DNA from: JBLEFH01 sp047345645
Lineage (GTDB): Bacteria; Pseudomonadota; Alphaproteobacteria; Rhodobacterales; Rhodobacteraceae
Length of the DNA stretch: 64,000 bases
Strand: one strand, 5' to 3'
NCBI GenBank assembly: GCA_047345645.1
Contig: JBLEFH010000003.1
The notes below the pieces were generated by a model. That model was not told where the DNA came from and did not search any database. It saw nothing but the letters and a program-made list of their open reading frames with translations. The translations under genes were made by a program, and so were the position numbers. Shown piece after piece: positions 43,116 to 51,648 of the stretch. Every line of letters starts with the position of its first letter. Within the stretch, counting starts at the first letter, position 1.

Positions 43116-43265
43116 GATCTTCCCCGTTTTGCGCCGGTGATCCGGCTGTCTTCTGTCCACGCCCCCAAAGGTCGCGGCAACGGCTCTCAGTGTTGTCGTG
43201 AGAGGTCCAGATGACAAGGCAAAAAATTGCCGACTCTGGTTAATAATTTGAATTTTATGGATGAT

Positions 43266-43976
43266 TTATGACGCGCGGGTCATCTTCAGGAAGCGATCGG
43301 CAGCAAAAAAGGACTCTTTCTTGGTGTTTTCAAGCGCTTTCGCTTCCGCGTCCTCGCCCCATTGCTCTTCCTGCCAATGCTCGTCGATGAGCGAGAGCGC
43401 CCAGGCGTCATCGGCCGTAATCTGCCCATGGGCGACCGCGAGACCCAGCACCGCCGAGCCCGACAGCATGATGAGATCATGCAGCGCCGTCAGTGCAAAA
43501 TCGTCATGCTCGGCAATCGCCGCGCGGATCTGCTCAAGGCTCGTCGCGGGCTGTTTCGCGGGCATGATCCCGACCGTCGCCACCAGCGGCGCTTGCAGCG
43601 CCTCGCGCGCCCAGAGGAGCATCGGATCCCAGCCCGCTTCCTGCCGCTCAACCAGCCCTTCAGGGCTGTCCGCACGGTGGCAGAGCAGATCCGTTTCGCC
43701 ATAACTCGCCAGCATGTCGATGACAGCGCCGCGCTGGACCGCCACCTTGTCGAGCGCCGAATTGGCCGCCCGCGTCACCGGCATCGCATCGGGCTGGATG
43801 ACTTCGTCCACCGCGCGCCATTCCTCGGCCACGGCCTCCGCAAGCGCCTTGGTCGGCAGGATCAACGGCGCCTTGGAGGGTGTCTTGATCGCCCGCCCAT
43901 CGAGCGCGACCGTGAAGCCATCCCCCTCCGGCACCACGCTGACCTCTTTCCAGAATTTCTTCGCCTGCCAGCTCAC
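43266..43976 (-). CDS. ATP12 family F1-ATPase assembly chaperone
   Basis: 236 aa. ATP12 pattern FWKEVSVVPEGDGFTVALDG, RAIKTPSKAPLILPTKALAE, EEWRAVDE, SYGETDLLCHRAD, and C-terminal DEHWQEEQWGEDAEA. Assists assembly of the F1 alpha subunit in mitochondria; the alphaproteobacterial role is presumably the same. Followed by overlapping HAD gene upstream (4-nt overlap 43973-43976). Confidence 0.92.
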   Translation of the reverse strand: MSWQAKKFWKEVSVVPEGDGFTVALDGRAIKTPSKAPLILPTKALAEAVAEEWRAVDEVIQPDAMPVTRAANSALDKVAVQRGAVIDMLASYGETDLLCHRADSPEGLVERQEAGWDPMLLWAREALQAPLVATVGIMPAKQPATSLEQIRAAIAEHDDFALTALHDLIMLSGSAVLGLAVAHGQITADDAWALSLIDEHWQEEQWGEDAEAKALENTKKESFFAADRFLKMTRAS

Positions 43977-44632
43977 GCGCTCATCTCCTCGATCACCCGC
44001 AGCAGTTCAGGGAAATCATGCACATGGTGATCCGCCCCGAGCGCGCCCGCATCGTGATAACCCCAATCGACCGCAATCGTCCGATAGCCCGCGGCGCGGC
44101 CCATATCGATGTCGAAACTCGTATCGCCAATCATCACCGCCGTCTCCGCCGCGCAGCCGCTTTCGCGCACACAGGCGTCCAGCATAGACGGATGCGGCTT
44201 TGACGGATGCTCATCGGCGCTCTGGGTGGTGAAGAAATGCCGCCTCAAGTCAAACTTATCCAGCGCATGTTCTAGCCCGCGCCGCGCCTTGCCGGTCGCC
44301 ACGCCAAGGATGATCTCATCGCGCGTCGAAAGCGCTTCTACCACCGCCATCGCGCCGTCAAACAGCTCGGATTGCTCCTTGCCCGCGGCCCGCTGTGTGA
44401 TGAAGAAATCCGCGTAAGCCTCTGTGATTTCGTCGATTTTATCTGGCGTCTCGCTCGGAAACAGCGCCGCCACCGCATCGCGCAGCGACAGCCCGACAAT
44501 CCCGAGCGTCGCCTCCCGCCCCGGATACGCCACGCCCAATTCCGCGCTGGCCGTTTCCATGGCGCGGACAATGGCCGCCTGACTGTCGATCAACGTGCCA
44601 TCCATATCGAACACAACAAGTCGCGGGGTCAT
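43973..44632 (-). CDS. HAD-IA family phosphatase (phosphoglycolate phosphatase-like)
   Basis: 219 aa. HAD motif I VFDMDGTLIDSQ (Asp nucleophile near residue 8), motif II GVATGKARRG, motif III Lys in KPHPSML and motif IV MIGDTSFDIDMGRAAG. Substrate not determinable. Overlaps ATP12 and RluC-type genes by 4 nt on both sides, giving an ATGA-linked row crcB-rluC-HAD-ATP12. Confidence 0.92.
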   Translation of the reverse strand: MTPRLVVFDMDGTLIDSQAAIVRAMETASAELGVAYPGREATLGIVGLSLRDAVAALFPSETPDKIDEITEAYADFFITQRAAGKEQSELFDGAMAVVEALSTRDEIILGVATGKARRGLEHALDKFDLRRHFFTTQSADEHPSKPHPSMLDACVRESGCAAETAVMIGDTSFDIDMGRAAGYRTIAVDWGYHDAGALGADHHVHDFPELLRVIEEMSA

Positions 44633-45660
44633 TCCATCTCCTCAAACGGATCGTCGGGGTGCTCGCGCTCGCTCCAGCCGAGAAATTCCCAAGTGCGTTT
44701 CATATGTTCCGGCAGGGGCGCGCTCACATTGATCCAGCCGCCCATCGTCGGGTGCGGGATCGAAATCGCGCGCGCGTGGAGATGCAGCTTGCGGCTGATC
44801 TCACCGCCGAGCTGCGCGCCCCAGCCATCGCCCTCATTGGTCTGACTGTTGCCGCCATATTTGCCATCGCCGACAATCGGCGTGCCAAGCTCCGCCATAT
44901 GCGCGCGCAACTGGTGGGTTCGCCCCGTCACCGGCACCAGCGCCGCCCAAGAGGCCCGCGTGCCGAGTTTTTCCATCACATGATAATCGGTCGTCGCATG
45001 TTTCGCGCCGTCCTTCTCCTCGACATCATCGGGATGCAGCGCCAACATCTTCTCCGCCGAGCCGCCCCCTTTGACGAGGCCGAACCGCACGGTCCCGGTC
45101 AAGGGATGCGGAACCCCGGCGAGCGCGGCCCAATAGACTTTGCGGGTCTTGCGGGAATGAAAACTTTTCGCCAGCGCCGCCGCCGCCCGGCGATTGCGCG
45201 CCAGCACCAAGACGCCCGAGGTGTCCTTGTCGAGCCGGTGGACCAGCTTCGGCACCTCCTCGCCCTCCTTGACGAGCGCCGCCGCCAACGCGTCCACATG
45301 CCGCGTCGTCTTGGACCCGCCCTGCACCGCCAAACCCGCCGGTTTGTTGAGAATAATCACATCCTTGTCGCGGAAAATGACCGCATCGCGCATGAGCCGC
45401 GCATCCGCGTCGCTGATCTTCGGGGTCTCGGGTTTCGGCTTCGGCGCGTCTTCATCTGGAAGCGGCGGCACACGGACCACCTGCCCCTCTTCGAGCCGCG
45501 TCGCGGGCTTCACCCGCCCCTTGTCGACGCGCAGATCGCCCTTGCGGCACAGCTTCTCGATCCGCCCTTGCGTGAGTTGCGGGAAGCGATTGCGCAGCCA
45601 GCGATCCAGCCGCTGCTCCGCATCCTCATGCCCGATTGTGATATGCTGAACACCGCTCAT
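44629..45660 (-). CDS. rluC: RluC/RluA-family 23S rRNA pseudouridine synthase
   Basis: 343 aa from the ATG at 45660, overlapping the crcB stop (ATGA); the open frame beyond is crcB antiframe. N-terminal S4-like domain (LDRWLRNRFPQLTQGRIEKL) and catalytic motif LVHRLDKDTSGVLVLA with nucleophilic Asp, then GRTHQLRAHMAELG and GDGKYGG. RluC modifies U955, U2504 and U2580 in E. coli; exact target here is by family. Confidence 0.9.
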   Translation of the reverse strand: MSGVQHITIGHEDAEQRLDRWLRNRFPQLTQGRIEKLCRKGDLRVDKGRVKPATRLEEGQVVRVPPLPDEDAPKPKPETPKISDADARLMRDAVIFRDKDVIILNKPAGLAVQGGSKTTRHVDALAAALVKEGEEVPKLVHRLDKDTSGVLVLARNRRAAAALAKSFHSRKTRKVYWAALAGVPHPLTGTVRFGLVKGGGSAEKMLALHPDDVEEKDGAKHATTDYHVMEKLGTRASWAALVPVTGRTHQLRAHMAELGTPIVGDGKYGGNSQTNEGDGWGAQLGGEISRKLHLHARAISIPHPTMGGWINVSAPLPEHMKRTWEFLGWSEREHPDDPFEEME

Positions 45661-46037
45661 GAGACCAAACTCCGCCCCAGCCAAAGACCAATAAAAAGAA
45701 GCGCGACCCCGGCGACCACGGACCCCGCCATGTAAAGCAGTGACAGACCGCTTTCGCCGCGCTCGATCAGCAGCGCGGCGTCGAGCGAGAAGGTCGAGAA
45801 CGTGGTGAACCCGCCGAGGACGCCGGTGGTCGCGAAGGCCGCCCATTTCGGGTCCACCCGGTCGATCAGCGCCCCCGCCGCGAGCCCCATCAACAGCGAG
45901 CCGATGAGGTTCACGCTAAACGTGCCCCAAGGGAACCCCGTGCCGAAGGCGCGGGCCGCGAACTGGCCGACGAGATAGCGCAGCGCCGCACCCACGGCCC
46001 CGCCTGCGGCCACAAAAAAGAGGGTCATGCTCGACAT
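45657..46037 (-). CDS. crcB: Fluoride-exporting channel CrcB/Fluc
   Basis: 126 aa with four hydrophobic segments. Family motifs GGAVGAALRYLVG, GTFSVNLIGSLLMG and GVLGGFTTFSTFS, containing the central Phe box and the Na-binding glycine kink. Forms a dual-topology dimer that exports fluoride. First gene of the crcB-rluC-HAD-ATP12 group. No fluoride riboswitch was seen upstream. Confidence 0.93.
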   Translation of the reverse strand: MSSMTLFFVAAGGAVGAALRYLVGQFAARAFGTGFPWGTFSVNLIGSLLMGLAAGALIDRVDPKWAAFATTGVLGGFTTFSTFSLDAALLIERGESGLSLLYMAGSVVAGVALLFIGLWLGRSLVS

Positions 46038-46115
46038 GACCCCCGTTTCCTTGGTTCCGCCCCCACTGTCAAGCGATGAGCTTTCAGCAGGGCGCGGGCG
46101 GCAGCGCCGCCTCGG

Positions 46116-46144
46116 CTTGGGCCGGGGTCGATCCCTGGCCCAAG
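46116..46144. other. Hairpin between crcB and osmC
   Basis: CTTGGGCCGGGG (46116-46127) pairs with CCCTGGCCCAAG (46133-46144) with one mismatch. No T run on either strand; may be a processing or terminator-like structure after osmC. Confidence 0.35.
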
Positions 46145-46152
46145 ACGCGCCC

Positions 46153-46575
46153 TCAGACGAGCGATGCGTCCAGCGTCACTTCGGCATTCATCAGCTTGGA
46201 AATCGGGCAGCCCTCTTTGGTTGCCGCCGCGATTTTCTGGAATTCCTCGTCGGAAATATCCGGAATCTTCGCCTTGGTCACCAGCTCGATCTTCGGCACG
46301 GAGAACCCGCTGTCATCCTTCTCCAGATGCACTTTCGCCTCGGTCTCGATGCTGTCCGCGGTATAGCCCGCCTCGCCGAGACCCACGCTCATCGCCATGG
46401 AGAAACAGCCCGCATGGGCCGCACCGACCAGCTCTTCGGGGTTGGTGCCCGCCGCGTCTTCAAAGCGGGTGTTGAAGCCAAATGGCTGCTCGCTGAGCGC
46501 GCCCGACTGGGTCGAGACGGTGCCCTTCCCCGATTGCAGATCGCCGCTCCATGTTGCGTTACCCTTGCGGATCAT
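46153..46575 (-). CDS. osmC: OsmC family peroxiredoxin
   Basis: 140 aa. Redox Cys in AHAGCFSMAMS (about residue 57) and CxxI site KEGCPISKLM (about 122), typical of OsmC, which reduces organic hydroperoxides. ATG at 46575 has AAGGAGGACATC upstream. Intact and alone between rarA and crcB. Confidence 0.93.
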   Translation of the reverse strand: MIRKGNATWSGDLQSGKGTVSTQSGALSEQPFGFNTRFEDAAGTNPEELVGAAHAGCFSMAMSVGLGEAGYTADSIETEAKVHLEKDDSGFSVPKIELVTKAKIPDISDEEFQKIAAATKEGCPISKLMNAEVTLDASLV

Positions 46576-46621
46576 GATGTCCTCCTTCGGTTGGTTTTGA
46601 ATTACTTAGGTATGCACGGCC

Positions 46622-47917
46622 CTACTGTCCGCGCTTCTCACGAAGTCGTGAGAAATAGGCGACGCGCTTGGCCATCTCGCGCTCCTCGCCGCGCTCGACC
46701 GGATCGTAAAACCGCTGCCGCTCCATGGTCTCGGGAAAGTAGTTCTGCCCGGAAAACCCGTCCTCGGCGTCGTGATCATAGGCATAGCCCGCGCCGTAAC
46801 CCTGATCCTTCATCAGATTGGTCGGCGCGTTGAGGATATGTTTCGGCGGCAGGTCCGAGCCATGTTCCTTCGCCGCCCGCCGCGCCGCTTTATAGGCCAC
46901 ATAAGCCGCATTCGATTTCGGCGCGAGCGCGAGGTAAATCACCGCCTGCGCCAGCGCCAGCTCCCCCTCTGGGCTGCCAAGCCGTTCATAGGTCTGCCAT
47001 GCGCCAAGGCACAGTTCCTGCGCCTTAGGGTCCGCCAGCCCGATATCCTCCACCGCCATGCGGGTGATACGCCGCGCGAGATAGCGCGGATCCTCCCCGC
47101 CCTCCAGCATCCGGGCCAGCCAGTAGAGCGCGGCATCGGGGTCCGACCCACGGACGGATTTATGCAAGGCGGAAATCAGGTTGTAATGGGCATCGCCGGA
47201 TTTGTCATATTGCGCCGCCCGGCGGGAGAGGCGGGCGGATAAACCCTCACGGTCGATCAGATTCTTGGCGTCCCATTTCAAAACTTGTTCGATCAAACCA
47301 AGAAGCGCCCGGCCATCCCCATCGGCCATGGAAATCAGCGCCGCCCGCGCATCCTCGGTCAGCGCCATCTCCCCCGCGAGCGACTCCGCCCGGACGGCGA
47401 GTTCTTCCAGTTCCTCATCCGAGAGCCGGGTCAGCACCAGTACCTGCGCCCGGCTCAAAAGCGCGGCGTTCAGCTCGAAGCTGGGGTTCTCCGTGGTCGC
47501 GCCAACAAGCAGGATCGTCCCGTCCTCCATATGGGGCAGAAAGCTGTCCTGCTGCGCTTTGTTGAAGCGGTGGATCTCATCGACGAAAAGCAGCGTCCCG
47601 CCGCCCGAGCGCCGCCGCGCCTTGGCCGCTTCGAAAATCTTCCGAAGCTCCGGCACGCCCGAGAAAATCGCGCTGATCTGGACGAAATCAAGATCGGTTT
47701 CCTTCGCCAGCAGCCGCGCCAGCGTGGTCTTGCCCACCCCCGGCGGTCCCCAGAAAATCAGCGAGGCCGTCAGCCCGCCTTCGAGCAGCACACGCAGCGC
47801 GCCGCCCTCCCCAAGCAGCGCCTTCTGCCCGATCACCTCGTCGAGGGTGTCGGGGCGCAGACGGTCCGCCAAGGGGCGGTGGCTGTCGTTGGCGAGGGTG
47901 TCGAAGAGGTCAGCCAT
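46622..47917 (-). CDS. rarA: Replication-associated recombination protein A (RarA/MgsA)
   Basis: 431 aa AAA+ ATPase. Walker A WGPPGVGKTTLARLLA, Walker B LLFVDEIHRFNKAQQD, sensor LVGATTENPSFELN; C-terminal tetramerisation domain LGAWQTYERLGSPEGELALA. Acts at stalled forks. Starts within the end of the HXXEE gene (8-nt overlap at 47910-47917). Confidence 0.94.
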   Translation of the reverse strand: MADLFDTLANDSHRPLADRLRPDTLDEVIGQKALLGEGGALRVLLEGGLTASLIFWGPPGVGKTTLARLLAKETDLDFVQISAIFSGVPELRKIFEAAKARRRSGGGTLLFVDEIHRFNKAQQDSFLPHMEDGTILLVGATTENPSFELNAALLSRAQVLVLTRLSDEELEELAVRAESLAGEMALTEDARAALISMADGDGRALLGLIEQVLKWDAKNLIDREGLSARLSRRAAQYDKSGDAHYNLISALHKSVRGSDPDAALYWLARMLEGGEDPRYLARRITRMAVEDIGLADPKAQELCLGAWQTYERLGSPEGELALAQAVIYLALAPKSNAAYVAYKAARRAAKEHGSDLPPKHILNAPTNLMKDQGYGAGYAYDHDAEDGFSGQNYFPETMERQRFYDPVERGEEREMAKRVAYFSRLREKRGQ

Positions 47918-48392
47918 GAGCTGAGTTTATCAACAGCGCTGCCAGTGCCAAGAAGGTAAATACGGCGATGACATAAACCGCCGCCCAGAGGGCCGACTCG
48001 CGCGACATAATCCCGCAGGAAAAGATCGCACGATGCCGTAAAAACAGGAGCCCGGCAGGCGCAACCAGACATAGCGACGTCAGCAAACCGGGCGCAAAAC
48101 TTTGCGTGTAAATGGAGAGCGCAAGATGAGGGACGAAAACATTGGCAATCATCACAAGAGCAACGGACTGCATAAAGTTGCGAGATGACTGGGAGCCAAG
48201 AAGCGCCCGGATACCCACAGTGATGACCAGCAGGGTTGTCGCAAAGACGGCCGCAGTGAAAGCGGCAGGTGACAGGATCAACGCGCGCCCTTGATCCACG
48301 CTCCAATGCGGAAGGCGCAAAATTTCTTCGAGATTATGCAGGATGATCGCGGCCAGCAGAGCGATCAGATCCCATTGCCAGCGTTCTCGCAT
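47910..48392 (-). CDS. HXXEE-domain membrane protein
   Basis: 160 aa. Signature LHNLEE (His19 to Glu23) near the N-terminus and four to five hydrophobic segments (LIALLAAIILH; FATTLLVITVGI; ALWAAVYVIAVFTFLALAALL). Function of the family is unknown. Overlaps rarA by 8 nt. The C-terminus ends in INSAHG. Confidence 0.82.
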   Translation of the reverse strand: MRERWQWDLIALLAAIILHNLEEILRLPHWSVDQGRALILSPAAFTAAVFATTLLVITVGIRALLGSQSSRNFMQSVALVMIANVFVPHLALSIYTQSFAPGLLTSLCLVAPAGLLFLRHRAIFSCGIMSRESALWAAVYVIAVFTFLALAALLINSAHG

Positions 48393-48402
48393 CGCTTAAA
48401 CG

Positions 48403-48425
48403 AAAAAGGACGCCCGCAGGCGCCC
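48403..48425 (-). terminator. Terminator after rplQ, end of the alpha operon
   Basis: On the minus strand GGGCGCC (48425-48419) pairs with GGCGTCC (48414-48408), one G-U pair, loop TGCG, followed by five T (48407-48403). Lies 27 nt after rplQ. Confidence 0.85.
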
Positions 48426-48451
48426 TTCGTCAGTCTCGACCGATCGCGACA

Positions 48452-48877
48452 TTACGCGTCCGCTTCGATTTCTTCCAGCTCGGCCAGACGCTCGCGATCG
48501 CTTTTGCCGCGGGCATCCGCGTCGCGGTCGACCAGCTCGATCACCGCCATCGGGGCCATGTCGCCATAGCGGAAGCCGGCTTTCAGCACGCGGGTGTAGC
48601 CACCATTGCGGCCTTCATAGCGCGATGCCAGAACGTCGAAGAGCTTGGCAACGGCTTCGTCCTGCTTGATGCGGGAGTGGGCGAGACGACGCGAATGCAG
48701 ATCGCCTTTTTTGCCGAGGGTGATCATCTTGTCCATGATCCGCTTCAGCTCTTTCGCCTTCGGCAGGGTCGTCTTGATCTGCTCATGTTCAATGAGAGCA
48801 GCGACCATGTTGGCGAACATCGCTTTGCGGTGCTCATGGGTGCGGTTCAGTTTGCGGTAGCCATTTCCGTGGCGCAT
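48452..48877 (-). CDS. rplQ: 50S ribosomal protein L17
   Basis: 141 aa. MRHGNGYRKLNRTHEHRKAM and HSRRLAHSRIKQDEAV identify L17; C-terminal tail (ADARGKSDRERLAELEE) is family-typical in this group. Last gene of the superoperon, 108 bp after rpoA. Confidence 0.97.
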   Translation of the reverse strand: MRHGNGYRKLNRTHEHRKAMFANMVAALIEHEQIKTTLPKAKELKRIMDKMITLGKKGDLHSRRLAHSRIKQDEAVAKLFDVLASRYEGRNGGYTRVLKAGFRYGDMAPMAVIELVDRDADARGKSDRERLAELEEIEADA

Positions 48878-48985
48878 GATGAAGTTCCTTTATTTATACT
48901 TTGTCCGGCAGGCACGTTTGACCTGCCACCTTGGGGCCTTCGCCCTTCTGTCTTGCCGAGGGCCGCAAAGCCCCCGGATAGCTCT

Positions 48986-50002
48986 TTAGAAGTGGTCCTC
49001 GAACCGCTTGGCCAGCTCTTCGATATTCTCCGGCGGCCATTCGGGGACGTCCATGCCGAGATGGAGGTCCATGTTCGAGAGCACTTCCTTGATCTCATTG
49101 AGCGATTTGCGGCCGAAGTTCGGGGTGCGGAGCATCTCGGCTTCGGTTTTCTGAATGAGATCGCCGATATAGACGATGTTGTCGTTCTTGAGGCAGTTCG
49201 CCGAACGGACCGACAGTTCCAGCTCGTCCACTTTCTTCAGCAGAAGCGGGTTGAACTCGAGATCGCTGTCCTGCTCGTCGCGGCCGCCATGATCCGGCTC
49301 TTCGAAGTTCACGAAGACCGAAAGCTGGTCCTGAAGGATGCGCGCAGCGAAAGCCACGGCGTCTTCCGGGGTCACGGAACCGTCGGTTTCAAGCTTCAGC
49401 GTCAGCTTGTCATAGTCGAGCACCTGGCCCTCACGGGTCGGCTCCACCTGATAGGACACTTTGCGGACCGGCGAATAGAGCGCGTCGATGGAGATCTGGC
49501 CGATCGGCTGATCTTCGGCGCGGTTCTTGTCGGCAGCGACATAGCCTTTGCCGGTCGCGACGGTCAGCTCCATTTCCAGCTCAGCACCGTCATCGAGATG
49601 GCAGATCACGAGGTCCTTGTTGAGGATCTCAATGCCCTGCGAGACGGAGATATCGCCAGCGGTCACGGCACCGGGGCCTTTTTTGTGGAGCGAAACGCGC
49701 TTCGGCCCTTCGACTTCCATTTTGACGGCCACGGCTTTGAGGTTCAGAACGATGTCGGTGACATCTTCCCGAACGCCCGTGATCGACGAGAATTCATGCA
49801 GAACGCCGTCGATCTTCACATTGGTGATCGCCGCACCTTGCAGCGAGGACAGCAGCACCCGGCGCAGCGCGTTGCCGAGCGTGAGGCCGAAACCGCGCTC
49901 CAGCGGCTCTGCGACAACGGTGGCCTGACGCGCAGAATCGGCGCCCGCCTTGATGTCGAGCGCCGTCGGGCGGATCAGTTCATGCCAGTTATTCTGGATC
50001 AT
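48986..50002 (-). CDS. rpoA: DNA-directed RNA polymerase subunit alpha
   Basis: 338 aa. N-terminal assembly domain (EPLERGFGLTLGNALRRVLL) to about 235, linker, and C-terminal domain (SVRSANCLKNDNIVYIGDL, LRTPNFGRKSLNEIKEVL) that contacts UP elements and activators. Full length and intact. Confidence 0.97.
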   Translation of the reverse strand: MIQNNWHELIRPTALDIKAGADSARQATVVAEPLERGFGLTLGNALRRVLLSSLQGAAITNVKIDGVLHEFSSITGVREDVTDIVLNLKAVAVKMEVEGPKRVSLHKKGPGAVTAGDISVSQGIEILNKDLVICHLDDGAELEMELTVATGKGYVAADKNRAEDQPIGQISIDALYSPVRKVSYQVEPTREGQVLDYDKLTLKLETDGSVTPEDAVAFAARILQDQLSVFVNFEEPDHGGRDEQDSDLEFNPLLLKKVDELELSVRSANCLKNDNIVYIGDLIQKTEAEMLRTPNFGRKSLNEIKEVLSNMDLHLGMDVPEWPPENIEELAKRFEDHF

Positions 50003-50094
50003 CTAGAGACCTCCATACTCGCCCGCGGCGGGATCCGTCGCCATGGGCACCCGAGGAAAGGCGCCCCCCAACGAAGGGAGCGCCATTGAAATGA

Positions 50095-50493
50095 TTAGAC
50101 GCGGCGACGCTTGGGCGGGCGGCAGCCATTATGGGCCAGCGGGGTCACGTCACGGATCGCCGTGATGGTGAAGCCCACAGCGGCCAGCGCACGAAGCGCC
50201 GACTCGCGGCCCGAACCCGGACCCTGCACCTCAACTTCGAGGGTGCGCATGCCGTGTTCCTGAGCCTTGCGGCCTGCATCTTCTGCCGCGATCTGTGCGG
50301 CGTAAGGGGTCGATTTCCGCGAGCCCTTGAAGCCCATCGTCCCGGCGGAGGACCAGGCAATCGCGTTGCCTTGTGCATCCGAAATCAGGATCTTGGTGTT
50401 GTTGAAGCTGGAGTTCACATGCGCAACGCCAGCGGTGATGTTTTTGGAGACCTTGCGCTTACCGCGCGCAGCCGTACGCTTATCACGAGCCAT
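50095..50493 (-). CDS. rpsK: 30S ribosomal protein S11
   Basis: 132 aa. HVNSSFNNTKILISDAQGN and RDVTPLAHNGCRPPKRRRV are diagnostic. 12 nt after rpsM and 92 nt before rpoA. Confidence 0.97.
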   Translation of the reverse strand: MARDKRTAARGKRKVSKNITAGVAHVNSSFNNTKILISDAQGNAIAWSSAGTMGFKGSRKSTPYAAQIAAEDAGRKAQEHGMRTLEVEVQGPGSGRESALRALAAVGFTITAIRDVTPLAHNGCRPPKRRRV

Positions 50494-50505
50494 GGTGAAT
50501 CTTCC

Positions 50506-50874
50506 TTATTTCTTCTTGCCAGCGATGGCCTTTGCGGGGCCTTTGCGGGTACGAGCATTGGTGTGGGTCCGCTGACCGCGCACCGGAAGACCGCGACGAT
50601 GGCGCAGACCGCGATAGCAGCCCAGATCCATCAGACGCTTGATGTTCACCTGACGCTCGCGGCGCAGGTCACCTTCAACCGTGAAGTTTGCATCGATATG
50701 CTCGCGGATTTTCAGAACGTCGGCATCGCCGAGTTCGTTGACGCGGGTGGTCGGCTCAATGCCAACAGCTTCCACAATTTTGCGAGCCGAATCACGGCCA
50801 ATGCCGTGGATGTAAGTCAGGGCAATCTGCACCTGCTTGTTCGTCGGGATGTTTACACCGGCAATACGTGCCAA
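50506..50874 (-). CDS. rpsM: 30S ribosomal protein S13
   Basis: 122 aa. MARIAGVNIPTNKQVQIAL and CYRGLRHRRGLPVRGQRTHT identify S13. 198 bp after adk; that gap may carry a promoter for the alpha-operon part, but none is clear. Confidence 0.97.
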   Translation of the reverse strand: MARIAGVNIPTNKQVQIALTYIHGIGRDSARKIVEAVGIEPTTRVNELGDADVLKIREHIDANFTVEGDLRRERQVNIKRLMDLGCYRGLRHRRGLPVRGQRTHTNARTRKGPAKAIAGKKK

Positions 50875-51072
50875 ATCTCTGTCCTTTTTTAGGTTGCGGT
50901 TCCGTAATCCCAGAACCTTTTTTCACAACGCCGGAGAGCTTTGAAATGACGAACGCCCGGCCACAAGAATGGCGGGCGCATCGAAGACTCGATTCCCCGG
51001 TGAAGGGTGCTATTTAGGGGTCAAACACGCATTCGTCAACCCCGGATTAACGGGGCTGAGAAATTCGCGGTT

Positions 51073-51648
51073 TTACCGGTCCAACGCTTCCAGAATGGAG
51101 GCCGTAACCTCATCAATGGATTGCTCCCCATCGACAGTGACCAGCTTACCCTTCTCCTTGTAAAAATCAATGAGCGGGGCAGTCTGGGTGTTGTAGACCT
51201 TGAGGCGATCGCGGAGCGTTTCCTCGTTGTCATCGGCGCGGCTGCCGCCGTTTTCCTTGGCGCGTTGCAGGATGCGGCCGACCAGCAGCTCGTCATCCAC
51301 GCGCATCTCGATGACCTCTTCGAGCTTCATGCCCTTCTCGGTCATCAGATCCTCCAACGCCTCGGCTTGCGCGGTGGTGCGCGGGAAGCCGTCGAAGATC
51401 ACGCCATTGCTGGCTTTCACATCGTCCTGATCGAGGCGGTCGGAGACGACGCCGATCACGATCTCATCGGAGACCAGTTGACCGGCATCCATCACTGCTT
51501 TGGCCTTTTTGCCGATCTCGGTTTCGGCGGCGACAGCGGCACGAAGCATGTCGCCGGTCGAAAGCTGGACCATGTTGCGCTGCTCAACGAGACGTTGGGC
51601 TTGCGTTCCTTTTCCAGCTCCCGGCGGGCCAAGCAGAATAATGTTCAT
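51073..51648 (-). CDS. adk: Adenylate kinase (short LID type)
   Basis: 191 aa. P-loop GPPGAGKGTQAQRL, DGFPRTTAQAEAL, and after GRILQRA the sequence goes straight to NGGSRADDNEETLRDRL, so the long zinc-type LID domain of E. coli Adk (214 aa) is lacking. Catalyses AMP + ATP to 2 ADP. Start overlaps the secY stop by 4 nt. Confidence 0.96.
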   Translation of the reverse strand: MNIILLGPPGAGKGTQAQRLVEQRNMVQLSTGDMLRAAVAAETEIGKKAKAVMDAGQLVSDEIVIGVVSDRLDQDDVKASNGVIFDGFPRTTAQAEALEDLMTEKGMKLEEVIEMRVDDELLVGRILQRAKENGGSRADDNEETLRDRLKVYNTQTAPLIDFYKEKGKLVTVDGEQSIDEVTASILEALDR

